In this document: positions 1 to 5,833 of the stretch, one piece after another
Numbering within the stretch: the first letter of the stretch is position 1
Layout of the letters: each line of letters opens with the position of its first letter
Origin: Eubacteriales bacterium
Lineage (GTDB): Bacteria; Bacillota; Clostridia; Christensenellales; CAG-138
Direction: 5' to 3'
NCBI GenBank assembly: GCA_028701165.1
Contig: JAQVRG010000110.1
Span: 1-5,833 of the forward strand
Length of the DNA: 5,833 bases
Notes under the pieces: generated by a model
What the model saw: the letters and a program-made list of their open reading frames with translations, nothing else
Told to the model about the DNA's origin: nothing
Database searches by the model: none
Made by a program: the position numbers and the translations under genes

Positions 1-758
1 GCCATATCGTCGTTGTTGCAAAGCATCAGCTCGATCTGGTCGCCGTACTGGTTGAAATACTTTTCCGCTAACGCCGCCGCTTGGTTGCGGCTCCAGTTGG
101 CGATGCCGCCGTCCAGCTTTTCAAGCTGCATGCCGCTGTCCTTGAGCGTCTGCACGGATACCTCCGTGCGTATCACCGTGTCCTGATGGCGGCTTTCGCC
201 CTCCAAAATGACATACTGCACGACGCCGTCCCGGTTTTTATCGATGCTGGCGGGGTCGCGCTGATAAGCGTTGATAATGATGGAGGCTTCCAGCAGGGCG
301 GACTCGCGCGCGTCCGCGCCCACATAGTATAGCTTATCCCATTTTTTCAGATCGCTCTGCACCGGCTCGCGGTTGAAGAACACGACGGGCACGTCGGCGT
401 CCATCGCTTGATCGATGATGCGCGCGGCGTCCGTCCGGTCCACCAAATTGACGCAAAGCACATCATAATCAAGGGAAAGGCAACGGGATACAAGATCGTT
501 CTGCGTGGCTTGACTCTCCTTGGAATCCAGTATGCTCAGGTTGATGCGCATGCCCGTATCCTGCTCATACTGTGCGGCGATGGTTTTGAGGGAATTCATC
601 ATATTGCTGATGAAGGTATCGTCGCTGGTATAGATCAGTACGGCGAGCTTGACGGTATCGTCCATCGGCTCGGGCTGGCCGTTGCAGGTGGAAAGCAGCA
701 CTGCGATCAAAACGATAAGCAGCAGCGGAAGAAGTATTTTCCAAAGGTTTTTTTTCAT
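1..758 (-). CDS. mglB: Galactose/glucose ABC transporter substrate-binding lipoprotein, MglB type (3' end outside window)
   Basis: This is the extracellular binding component of an Mgl-type sugar ABC importer. It catches galactose or glucose and delivers it to the membrane permease. The first 252 codons are present and the C-terminal part lies beyond position 1. Residues 1-25 form a lipoprotein signal: KK, a hydrophobic stretch, then LSTC with Cys25 as lipid anchor. The Thr before the Cys is less usual than Ala or Gly. By alignment from memory with E. coli MglB, sugar-contact residues Asp14, Phe16, Asn91, His152, Asp154, Arg158, Trp183 and Asn211 match Asp47, Phe49, Asn129, His191, Asp193, Arg197, Trp222 and Asn249. 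The calcium loop is also kept (Asp173, Asn175, Asp177, Gln181, with Glu243 as the distant ligand). The last contact, Asp236, is off the window. The ATG is preceded by GAGAGG at 9 nt and follows the sensor gene by 18 nt. Family assignment is firm. The substrate is inferred from these residues. Confidence 0.93.
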   Translation of the reverse strand, partial: MKKNLWKILLPLLLIVLIAVLLSTCNGQPEPMDDTVKLAVLIYTSDDTFISNMMNSLKTIAAQYEQDTGMRINLSILDSKESQATQNDLVSRCLSLDYDVLCVNLVDRTDAARIIDQAMDADVPVVFFNREPVQSDLKKWDKLYYVGADARESALLEASIIINAYQRDPASIDKNRDGVVQYVILEGESRHQDTVIRTEVSVQTLKDSGMQLEKLDGGIANWSRNQAAALAEKYFNQYGDQIELMLCNNDDM

Positions 759-767
759 AAGGCACGA

Positions 768-773
768 CCTCTC
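768..773 (-). promoter_or_regulatory. Ribosome binding site of mglB
   Basis: GAGAGG lies 9 nt before the ATG at 758, in the 18-nt gap after the sensor gene's TGA stop. It supports this start over an upstream out-of-frame GTG at 767. No promoter or terminator is visible in the gap, so mglB appears to be read from the upstream operon, unless a promoter lies inside the preceding gene. Confidence 0.65.
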
Positions 774-776
774 ACA

Positions 777-1700
777 TCATTTGGCTATGGGAAACAGGAT
801 CAGCTCCTGCGGCAGCGCATACATGCTCTCGCCATCCACAAGCAGGCCGTTGAGTGTGATATCCGGCTGCGGCGCGGTGGATTGGATGGCGGTCTCGGCG
901 GCTTTTAGGCTTAGATAGCCTTCGTCAAAGGTGCTGTAAACGGCGAGCGCGCGGATATAGCCGCTTTCCAGATAGGTGCGGATTTCGCCCGTGTAGCCGA
1001 CGGCGTACAGCCTGTCGTAGGAGCGGCCGCCCTCGCAGAGCGCGGGCAGCAGCGCTTCATCCAGCGTCACGACAACGCTTTGAGGGCGGCGCGCAAGCTG
1101 CATGGCTACAGAGGAGGCTTCGTTTTCCACGAAGCGGCATTCCGCCGTTTTACCCGCTTCCGCAAACGCCGCGAGCATGCCGGCGCAGCGCTCCAGTACG
1201 TGCGGATCGCTGTCCGCTTCGATGAGAATGGTATAAGGCGTCGACGCCGCCTCCGCAAGGATACGCGCGGCGAGCATGCGGCCAAGCGCCGCGTTGTCCG
1301 GCGATACATGCGTGATCTTCGCGTCCGCGATCACAGGGTCGCCGATGGTGACGATCGGCAGGGAGACGTGCGCGTCCTCCAGCTTCTCGGCGATGTAGAC
1401 GGCGTCCGCGGGCTCCAGCACGATCGCGCTTACGCCGTTTGTGATCTCGCGCTGGATCAGATTCATCTGCTGCACGGGATCATGGCCGAAATCCGATATG
1501 TAGTGTACGTCCAGATTGTAGTCGAGCGCCGCTTTATCCATGCCAAGGCGCGTGTATTCGTTCAGGTCGTTGACCAGCACCGACACGCTGTGAATGCTCT
1601 CCGACGTGTCGGGCGAAACGCTTTGGAGGATCAATATGGCGATGAGGGTGAGCAGGATGATGCCGATGACCGCGGCGACGGTTTTTTCTATGCGTCCCAT
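777..1700 (-). CDS. Membrane-anchored periplasmic-binding-protein-like sensor (Peripla_BP_4 type), probable partner of the histidine kinase
   Basis: This 307-residue protein has one N-terminal hydrophobic helix (about residues 7-26) followed by a type I periplasmic-binding-protein fold that faces outside. There is no Cys for lipid attachment and no clear signal peptidase site, so it is probably held by the helix. The fold shows in strand-helix blocks like those of ribose/galactose binders: VSVLVNDLNEY (39-49), VSAIVLEPAD (90-99), LPIVTIGDP (114-122), the YTILIEAD strand with Arg171 (156-171), and YAVGYTGEI (232-240). Several sugar contacts of the MglB family are changed: the Asn-Asn-Asp block reads TLD (212-214), and the usual Asp after the VG strand is Tyr236. 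Its start overlaps the kinase stop by one base (TAATG), with GGAGG 7 nt upstream, so translation is probably coupled. Its place directly after the kinase gene suggests an accessory sensor rather than a transporter component, as in XylFII-LytS systems. The ligand is unknown. Confidence 0.8.
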   Translation of the reverse strand: MGRIEKTVAAVIGIILLTLIAILILQSVSPDTSESIHSVSVLVNDLNEYTRLGMDKAALDYNLDVHYISDFGHDPVQQMNLIQREITNGVSAIVLEPADAVYIAEKLEDAHVSLPIVTIGDPVIADAKITHVSPDNAALGRMLAARILAEAASTPYTILIEADSDPHVLERCAGMLAAFAEAGKTAECRFVENEASSVAMQLARRPQSVVVTLDEALLPALCEGGRSYDRLYAVGYTGEIRTYLESGYIRALAVYSTFDEGYLSLKAAETAIQSTAPQPDITLNGLLVDGESMYALPQELILFPIAK

Positions 1701-3499
1701 TACTTATCCTCCATTTCGCCAAAGGGGATGGCGGGCAGGTGCAGCGTGACCGCCGTACCCTCGTCGGGCTCGCTTTGGATGCGCAAGCCGTATGCGCCGC
1801 CGAAATACAGCTTGACGCGCTCGTTGACGTTCCAAAGGCCGATGCCGGAGCCCTTGGTGTTGACGTGCGCCTTGGCGGGCTGCACGAGCAGCGCCTCCAC
1901 CGTTTCGGGCGGCATGCCAAGCCCGTTGACCTGCACGACAAGATAGAGATCGCCGTTTTCCAAACGCGCCGTGATCGTGATTTCTCCGTCGCCGTCCATG
2001 AATTCCATGCCGTGGTAGATGGAGTTTTCCACGATGGGCTGCAACACGAGCTTGATCACGGAAAGCTGCAGGGTCTCCGGCTCCGCGTCGATGTGATAGG
2101 TGAATTTGTTTTTATAGCGCATCTCTTGGATCAAGAGATAGTTGCGCACCTGCTCCAGCTCGTCCTGCACGGTAATGATGTTTTTGCTGCCCGAAAGGCT
2201 TAAACGGAAGAATTTGGCGAGGGCCGATACGATGCGCACCGCTTCCTCGGGCTGCTTCTTTTCGATCATCCAAATGATGATATCCAGCGTATTATATAGG
2301 AAGTGCGGGTTGATCTGCGCCTGTAGCGCGTTGCGCTCGCTCTTTTGCTTTTGCTCATGCTCCTCCACGATATCGTCCGTAAGCCTTCTAAGCTGCCTGA
2401 CCATGCGCGAGATGGAGCGCCCGAGATGCTCGATCTCATAGGAGCCGCCCACATACACGTCCGCGCTTGTCCCCTGCTCCACCTCCTGCACCGAAAGCTC
2501 AAGCTTTTTGATGGGATCGGTGAGCTTGCTGGAAAGATAGCCGTTGATGATGATGACCAGCTCGAAGAACAGGCAGAAGATCATGATGACGAACAGCACG
2601 TTTTGCTGGCTGTCCAGCGTCAGCCCGCGCTGCGGCACAACGCCTATGATGCGCCAGCCCGTATAGCCTACGGAACGGACGATCACGGACTGCGACGCGC
2701 CGTTGAAGGTCATGGTGTGGCTTCCGTCGCGCAGCTGTGCGGCGGCGATGTTATTTTCATTAAGGATGCCGGAGGCGATCAGCTGGTGCTGCGGGTGATA
2801 GATGATGTTCCCCTCCGCGTCGATCAGGTATACATAGCCTTCGTTGGGCAGGGTGATGTTGTCGAAAAGCTCGGCGATGCTGCTGTATTTGATATCCACC
2901 AGCAGCACGCCCTGCTGGGTGGATTTATCGCGCGTGATCTCCGCGGCGCAGGAAAGCGACACGATCCAAGTGTACTTATTCTGGCTGTCCACAAAAAGAT
3001 TTTGCACATAGGGCGTGGAAAAGTGCAGGTTTTCGGCCTCGCCCAAGGCGCGCCGGAACCAAACGGCCTTCGTTACGTCCACATCCTTTTTGCGCGTGGC
3101 GGGCGGCGCGGTGGAAAGCATCTCGCCCTCGTCCGAAAAAAGCACGATGCTTTCGGCGTAATCGCTGTGCGTGTTATAGAGGAGCTGAAGCTGCGAGGCG
3201 ATATCGCTTTGGCTGATATCCTGATTTTTGACCACGTTGTAGGTTACGGAGTTGGATAGGCGGATGGTGTTGCGAAGGTGGGCGGAAAGGGATTGATTCA
3301 CCTGTTCCACCAGCATTTGGCTTTCGTTGAGCAGCGTGCTGTCAAGCTGCGTGGAGAAGCGGAGGTAGAGTATGATGCCCGTCAGCGCCACGGCGAACAC
3401 GGCGATGGCGGTGAAGGTGATGTAGACCGTATAGCGGATGCCGCTTCTGGTGATCAGCGAGGAGAGGCGGGTCGCTTTTTCGAAGGGCTTTTTTTCCAT
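1700..3499 (-). CDS. Sensor histidine kinase, YesM family (dCache-HAMP-His_kinase-HATPase_c), with altered ATP-binding D-box
   Basis: This 599-residue membrane kinase should sense an outside signal and phosphorylate the response regulator encoded just upstream. Visible parts in order are: TM1 (about 24-46); an extracellular dCache-like region (about 50-295, with a second lobe starting GYVYLIDAEGNIIYHP at 221-236); TM2 (about 301-320); HAMP linker (about 321-375, with DPI at 328-330); coiled linker; His_kinase box QINPHFLYNTLD with phospho-acceptor His399; N-box LQPIVENSIYHG (486-497, Asn492); and G2 box GSGIGLWNV (550-558). The G1/D-box, normally DNGxGM, reads VNGLGM at 524-529. Its adenine-binding Asp is replaced by Val524 (codon GTC, one base from GAC). 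The frame is otherwise intact and full length. ATG at 3499 lies 11 nt after the regulator stop with AGG 6 nt ahead. The family call is firm. Whether the protein is an active kinase is uncertain. Confidence 0.95.
   Translation of the reverse strand: MEKKPFEKATRLSSLITRSGIRYTVYITFTAIAVFAVALTGIILYLRFSTQLDSTLLNESQMLVEQVNQSLSAHLRNTIRLSNSVTYNVVKNQDISQSDIASQLQLLYNTHSDYAESIVLFSDEGEMLSTAPPATRKKDVDVTKAVWFRRALGEAENLHFSTPYVQNLFVDSQNKYTWIVSLSCAAEITRDKSTQQGVLLVDIKYSSIAELFDNITLPNEGYVYLIDAEGNIIYHPQHQLIASGILNENNIAAAQLRDGSHTMTFNGASQSVIVRSVGYTGWRIIGVVPQRGLTLDSQQNVLFVIMIFCLFFELVIIINGYLSSKLTDPIKKLELSVQEVEQGTSADVYVGGSYEIEHLGRSISRMVRQLRRLTDDIVEEHEQKQKSERNALQAQINPHFLYNTLDIIIWMIEKKQPEEAVRIVSALAKFFRLSLSGSKNIITVQDELEQVRNYLLIQEMRYKNKFTYHIDAEPETLQLSVIKLVLQPIVENSIYHGMEFMDGDGEITITARLENGDLYLVVQVNGLGMPPETVEALLVQPAKAHVNTKGSGIGLWNVNERVKLYFGGAYGLRIQSEPDEGTAVTLHLPAIPFGEMEDK
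1708..1712 (-). promoter_or_regulatory. Ribosome binding site of the sensor gene, inside the kinase 3' end
   Basis: A perfect GGAGG sits 7 nt before the ATG at 1700, within the last codons of the kinase gene. The kinase stop and the sensor start share one base in TAATG. This arrangement usually gives translational coupling and near-equal production of the two proteins, as expected if they form a complex. Confidence 0.8.
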
Positions 3500-3505
3500 G
3501 GATTA

Positions 3506-3510
3506 CCTGC
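3506..3510 (-). promoter_or_regulatory. Ribosome binding site of the histidine kinase gene
   Basis: GCAGG starts directly after the regulator's TGA stop and ends 6 nt before the kinase ATG. The match is moderate. The 11-nt gap leaves no room for a separate promoter or terminator, so regulator and kinase share a transcript. Confidence 0.55.
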
Positions 3511-5103
3511 TCAACTGCGATATTTTCCAGGCGAAACGCCGAAGCGCTTTTTGAATACATAGCTGAAATAATTGGGCTCCTCATAGCCGACCTTGTTGGC
3601 GATGATGTAGGTTTTATCGTCGGTGGTGTTGAGAAGCTGCGCGGCGTGCTGCATGCGCGTTTCGGTCAGATACTGCACATAGCTCTGCCCCGTTTCCTGC
3701 TTGAAGATGGTGGAGAAGTAGCTGGCGCTTACATGCAGGTGCTCGCAGAGCTTGTCCACCGAAAGATGGGGGTTCGCGTAGTTTTGCAGGATGAAGCTCT
3801 CCGCTTCGGAAACGAGTCTTTTGGAGGCGGATTCCCGCTGCTCCACGATGTATTCGCCGATGCACAGATACGCGTCGGTGATCCTTTCCCTCGCTTCTTC
3901 CGCGGCGGCGGCGCGAAGCTGTAAAAGAGCGTCAACGCGCGCTTTTACGGCGGGTTCTTTATAGAGATTGCAGCGGTTTACGATTTGCAGCACCACGTTG
4001 ACGGCGTTTCGCAGCAGCACAAGCGCTTCAAAGCTATCCGCCTGCGCCGCGCTAAGCGGCGTGAGCAGCCCGCTTGCCATGCGCTTGATCTGCTCCCGGT
4101 CCCCGAACTTCAGCACGCTTAAAATGCGGGGAATGTCCGAAAGCTCCGCGATTTCCTGCGACTGTCCCGCCTGCTCCATGTCCTGTATATAGATCGCGCG
4201 GCCGGAGCCTACGATCTTGCGGTATTCCAGCGCCGAGCGGGCTTCCAGATACGCGTTGTGGATATCCGAAAGCGATTCCGTCGCACGGCTTACGCCGGCG
4301 CTTAGTTCAAGCTCAAAGATGCGTTTGCCGCAGGCGCAGACTTCGTTGACGATCTGGATCAGGCGGCCAACGCAGTCATCCTCGTCCCAAGCCGTAAGGA
4401 TGGCGACGGTAGCGGAGCCCACGATGGTAGCGTAGCGGCAGACGCCGTCCAAATGCTCCTGCGCAAGCTGCTTGACGGAAACGGGGATGAACTCGCGTGC
4501 AATGGGCAGCGTTTGCTCGTTTTGCGGCGCTACGTCAAAAATCACTACGATTTTGTGCGGCGACGCGTCGATATCCACATCGTAGCGGCGCATCTGCTCC
4601 GCGGCCTCCGAAGCGTGAACCGCGCCCCAAAGAAGCTCGTTCAAAAAGCGCTCGCGCATCAGCGGCAGGCTCTTTTCGTAAGCGCGGCGCAGCACCTCGA
4701 TATCGCGCCGCTCCGCGATCTGCGCGTCCAGCGTCTGCTTGACGCGGCGCAGAATGCCGGTCAATTCCTCCACGTTCACGGGCTTAAGCACATATTCCAC
4801 CACGTTTAAGCGTATGGCTTCCTTGGCGTATTCAAATTCGTCGAAACCGGAAAAAAGGATCAGCTTGACGGCCGGATGCAGCCGCATGATCTGCGCGCTC
4901 ATGGCCAGCCCGTCCATATAGGGCATCTTGATATCCGTAAGCACGACGTCAAGATCGAGATTCTCCGCCTTGTCCAAGCCGTCCTGCCCGTTTTCCGCCT
5001 GCGCCACGACCTCAAAGCCCAGCGCGTCCCAGTCGATATGCGCGGCGATCCCTTCGCGGACCTCCGCCTCGTCGTCAACGATCATGATTTTATACTTATT
5101 CAT
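3511..5103 (-). CDS. Response regulator, YesN family (receiver plus AraC-type DNA-binding domain)
   Basis: This 530-residue cytoplasmic transcription factor is the likely partner of the adjacent kinase. Residues 1-120 are a receiver domain with the acidic pocket Asp10/Asp11, phospho-acceptor Asp57 (VLTDIKMPYMDG), Ser85 and Lys107 (VLKPVN), all conserved. The middle (about 140-410) is the helical and degenerate GGDEF-like region typical of long YesN proteins, including the stretch DIHNAYLEARSALEYR (280-295). Residues about 430-530 form an AraC/XylS domain with two helix-turn-helix units (about 447-474 and 497-526), ending in the usual FGVSPGKYR. The start at 5103 is chosen because CGGAG lies 5 nt upstream and the protein then begins directly with the receiver strand. 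An upstream TTG at 5148 has no ribosome site and would add 15 unmatched residues. It is the first gene of the operon, so it probably controls its own promoter and the sugar genes downstream. The target sites are not known. Confidence 0.96.
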   Translation of the reverse strand: MNKYKIMIVDDEAEVREGIAAHIDWDALGFEVVAQAENGQDGLDKAENLDLDVVLTDIKMPYMDGLAMSAQIMRLHPAVKLILFSGFDEFEYAKEAIRLNVVEYVLKPVNVEELTGILRRVKQTLDAQIAERRDIEVLRRAYEKSLPLMRERFLNELLWGAVHASEAAEQMRRYDVDIDASPHKIVVIFDVAPQNEQTLPIAREFIPVSVKQLAQEHLDGVCRYATIVGSATVAILTAWDEDDCVGRLIQIVNEVCACGKRIFELELSAGVSRATESLSDIHNAYLEARSALEYRKIVGSGRAIYIQDMEQAGQSQEIAELSDIPRILSVLKFGDREQIKRMASGLLTPLSAAQADSFEALVLLRNAVNVVLQIVNRCNLYKEPAVKARVDALLQLRAAAAEEARERITDAYLCIGEYIVEQRESASKRLVSEAESFILQNYANPHLSVDKLCEHLHVSASYFSTIFKQETGQSYVQYLTETRMQHAAQLLNTTDDKTYIIANKVGYEEPNYFSYVFKKRFGVSPGKYRS

Positions 5104-5108
5104 ATACG

Positions 5109-5113
5109 CTCCG
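5109..5113 (-). promoter_or_regulatory. Ribosome binding site that fixes the response regulator start
   Basis: CGGAG lies 5 nt before the ATG at 5103. It favours this start over the in-frame TTG at 5148, which also sits at about the predicted transcription start and so could hardly be translated. Confidence 0.7.
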
Positions 5114-5152
5114 AAATCAGCTTTTGTATATCCACATAGAAAGACCAACTAA

Positions 5153-5186
5153 ATTTTATCATAGCATTATCCAAGGACGGGTGCAA
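5153..5186 (-). promoter_or_regulatory. Predicted promoter of the regulator-kinase-sensor-mglB operon
   Basis: On the minus strand, TTGCAC (5186-5181) is followed after 17 nt by TATGAT (5163-5158). An overlapping extended -10, TGATAAAAT, ends at 5153. The -10 is good (5 of 6 to TATAAT) and the -35 is poor (3 of 6), which would fit a promoter that needs an activator, such as the AraC-type regulator it leads to. The transcript would start near 5147-5150 and leave a leader of about 45 nt. This was read by eye only. Confidence 0.42.
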
Positions 5187-5209
5187 TAGCGCGGATTTCA
5201 TACTTTTTC

Positions 5210-5238
5210 TTGCCGTAGTATCGGTTTTGCAGTAAAAT
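5210..5238 (+). promoter_or_regulatory. Predicted sigma-A type promoter of hisS
   Basis: TTGCCG (5210-5215, 4 of 6 to TTGACA) and TAAAAT (5233-5238, 5 of 6 to TATAAT) are separated by exactly 17 nt. A T-rich stretch lies upstream. The start of transcription would be near 5244-5246, giving a leader of about 84 nt before hisS. It is arranged back to back with the operon promoter, with 23 nt between the two -35 boxes. Confidence 0.55.
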
Positions 5239-5239
5239 G

Positions 5240-5257
5240 TCATTCGTAATGGAATGA
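5240..5257 (+). repeat. Short inverted repeat over the predicted hisS transcription start
   Basis: TCATTC (5240-5245) and GAATGA (5252-5257) are perfect 6-base inverted arms around a 6-base centre. The element begins two bases after the predicted -10 box, so it could be a repressor site or a small hairpin at the 5' end of the message. The arms are short enough for chance to be a real alternative. Confidence 0.4.
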
Positions 5258-5271
5258 AACGGATGATCGCG

Positions 5272-5292
5272 CGTTTGGGCAGCGTCCGAACG
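5272..5292 (+). other. Predicted hairpin in the hisS leader
   Basis: The bases from CGTTTGGGC to GTCCGAACG can form a 9-pair stem with two G-U pairs, closed by a 3-base loop (AGC). It ends 26 nt before the hisS ribosome site. The sequence after it (GTCTTTGT) lacks a run of U, so it is not an intrinsic terminator. It may affect message stability or have no role. Confidence 0.35.
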
Positions 5293-5318
5293 GTCTTTGT
5301 CGATCAACTACGTGATGT

Positions 5319-5325
5319 GAGGTGG
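5319..5325 (+). promoter_or_regulatory. Ribosome binding site of hisS
   Basis: GAGGTGG lies just before the ATG at 5329. Counted from GAGG, the spacer is 6 nt. It supports this start, after which the protein begins with the expected HisRS N-terminus (a PKGTKDV motif). Confidence 0.7.
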
Positions 5326-5328
5326 AGT

Positions 5329-5833
5329 ATGGCGATTCAAGCCCCAAAGGGAACCAAGGACGTAACGCCGCAGGAAAGCTATAAGTGGCATTATGTGGAA
5401 AACATGGCGCGCGATATCTGCGAGAGCTACGGCTATTACGAGGTGCGCACGCCCGTGATCGAGCATACGGAGCTTTTTTTGCGCGGTATCGGCGACACGA
5501 CGGACGTGGTGCAAAAGGAGATGTATACGTTTCTCGATAAGGGCGAACGCTCCATCACGCTCAAGCCCGAGGGAACGGCGGGCGTAGGCCGCATGTTTGT
5601 GGAGCAGGGCATATTCAACGGCGCGCAGCCCACCAAGATGTATTATCTTTACTGCCCTGTGTTCCGCTATGAAAAGCCGCAGGCAGGCAGGCTCCGGGAG
5701 CATCACCAGTTCGGCGTGGAGATCTACGGCGCGCCGCGCGCGAGCGCCGACGCCGAGTGCATCGCCCTCGCGTTCGATCTTCTTTCACGCTTGGGCGTAG
5801 CGGGGCTTTCCGTCAATATCAACAATATCGGCT
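5329..5833 (+). CDS. hisS: Histidine-tRNA ligase (histidyl-tRNA synthetase), N-terminal part
   Basis: This cytoplasmic class II synthetase joins histidine to tRNA-His using ATP. Only the first 168 codons are present, against a usual length of about 420, because the window ends. Family marks are the N-terminal PKGTKDV (6-12), motif 1 around RTPVIEHTELF (40-50), the LKPEGTA block (78-84) with Glu81 and Thr83 that contact histidine, and motif 2 FRYEKPQAGR...HHQFGVE (112-131) with Arg113, Gln127 and Glu131. These match E. coli Glu83, Thr85, Arg113, Gln127 and Glu131. The gene faces away from the sugar operon and has its own predicted promoter. No T-box is visible in the short leader. Nothing seems damaged in the visible part. 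Confidence 0.97.
   Translation, partial: MAIQAPKGTKDVTPQESYKWHYVENMARDICESYGYYEVRTPVIEHTELFLRGIGDTTDVVQKEMYTFLDKGERSITLKPEGTAGVGRMFVEQGIFNGAQPTKMYYLYCPVFRYEKPQAGRLREHHQFGVEIYGAPRASADAECIALAFDLLSRLGVAGLSVNINNIG

Noticed and set aside
748..755. Run of eight A (minus strand) straight after the mglB start codon, as a possible phase-variation site
   Set aside because: Lys codons after ATG are normal in signal peptides, and eight bases is short for slippage control.
565..765. A 66-codon minus-strand frame starting at a GTG just before the mglB start
   Set aside because: It overlaps mglB out of frame. The mglB frame carries the signal peptide and all family motifs.
771..779. The 9-base string TGATGTGAG is shared by the mglB (minus strand) and hisS (5313-5321) translation starts
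   Set aside because: It mostly reflects the ribosome site plus a few chance bases. In mglB it includes the preceding stop codon.
2345..3259. A 304-codon open frame on the plus strand inside the kinase gene (and a 288-codon one at 1080-1946)
   Set aside because: Both lie antisense to genes with clear domain motifs, have no ribosome site or recognisable domain, and are rich in Arg, His and Asp as expected for a shadow of GC-rich coding sequence.
5161..5190. Direct repeat ATAGC (5161-5165 and 5186-5190) as binding half-sites for the AraC-type regulator
   Set aside because: The 25-bp spacing is plausible for such regulators, but a 5-base match twice in this space is easily chance and the flanks do not agree.
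5250..5272. CcpA catabolite-repression (cre) site near TGAAACGGATGATC
   Set aside because: The spacing between TG, AA and CG does not fit the cre consensus, and no better match was seen in the intergenic region.
5245..5328. T-box riboswitch before hisS
   Set aside because: No T-box consensus (such as TGGNACCGCG) and no terminator are visible, and the leader is too short for the usual structure.

Overview
The window looks like chromosomal DNA from a fairly GC-rich low-branching Firmicute, most likely a gut-type Clostridia relative. The evidence is a YesM/YesN-type histidine kinase and AraC-type response regulator pair, strong AGGAGG-like ribosome binding sites, and a Gram-positive style sugar-binding lipoprotein. 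The genus cannot be fixed from this sequence.

Layout. Positions 1-5103 hold four genes on the minus strand, read right to left as one tightly packed operon: an AraC-type response regulator (5103-3511), a dCache/HAMP histidine kinase of the YesM family (3499-1700), a membrane-anchored periplasmic-binding-protein-like sensor (1700-777), and the first 252 codons of a galactose/glucose-binding protein of the MglB type (758 to beyond position 1). The gaps are 11 nt, a 1-nt TAATG overlap and 18 nt, and none contains a terminator. Positions 5104-5328 form a divergent intergenic region with a predicted promoter facing each way. From 5329 the plus strand carries the first 168 codons of hisS, a housekeeping gene that is probably unrelated to the sugar system.

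How the genes may work together. The order regulator, kinase, binding-protein-like sensor, transporter binding protein resembles the three-component sugar-sensing systems of clostridia, such as the XylFII-LytS/YesN xylose system of Clostridium beijerinckii. In those, a membrane-held sugar-binding protein works with the kinase on the outer face and the AraC-type regulator switches on the ABC importer genes. MglB keeps the galactose-contacting residues known from the E. coli protein as far as the window extends, which points to galactose or glucose. The sensor-like paralogue has lost most of those residues. Genes for the ATPase and permease (mglA, mglC) would be expected just beyond position 1, but they are not visible.

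The most unusual points are: (1) the histidine kinase has Val in place of the near-invariant Asp of the ATP-binding DNGxGM box, one base change from normal; (2) the anchored binding-protein paralogue has a rearranged ligand site; and (3) mglB appears to be encoded in the same transcript as its own regulators.
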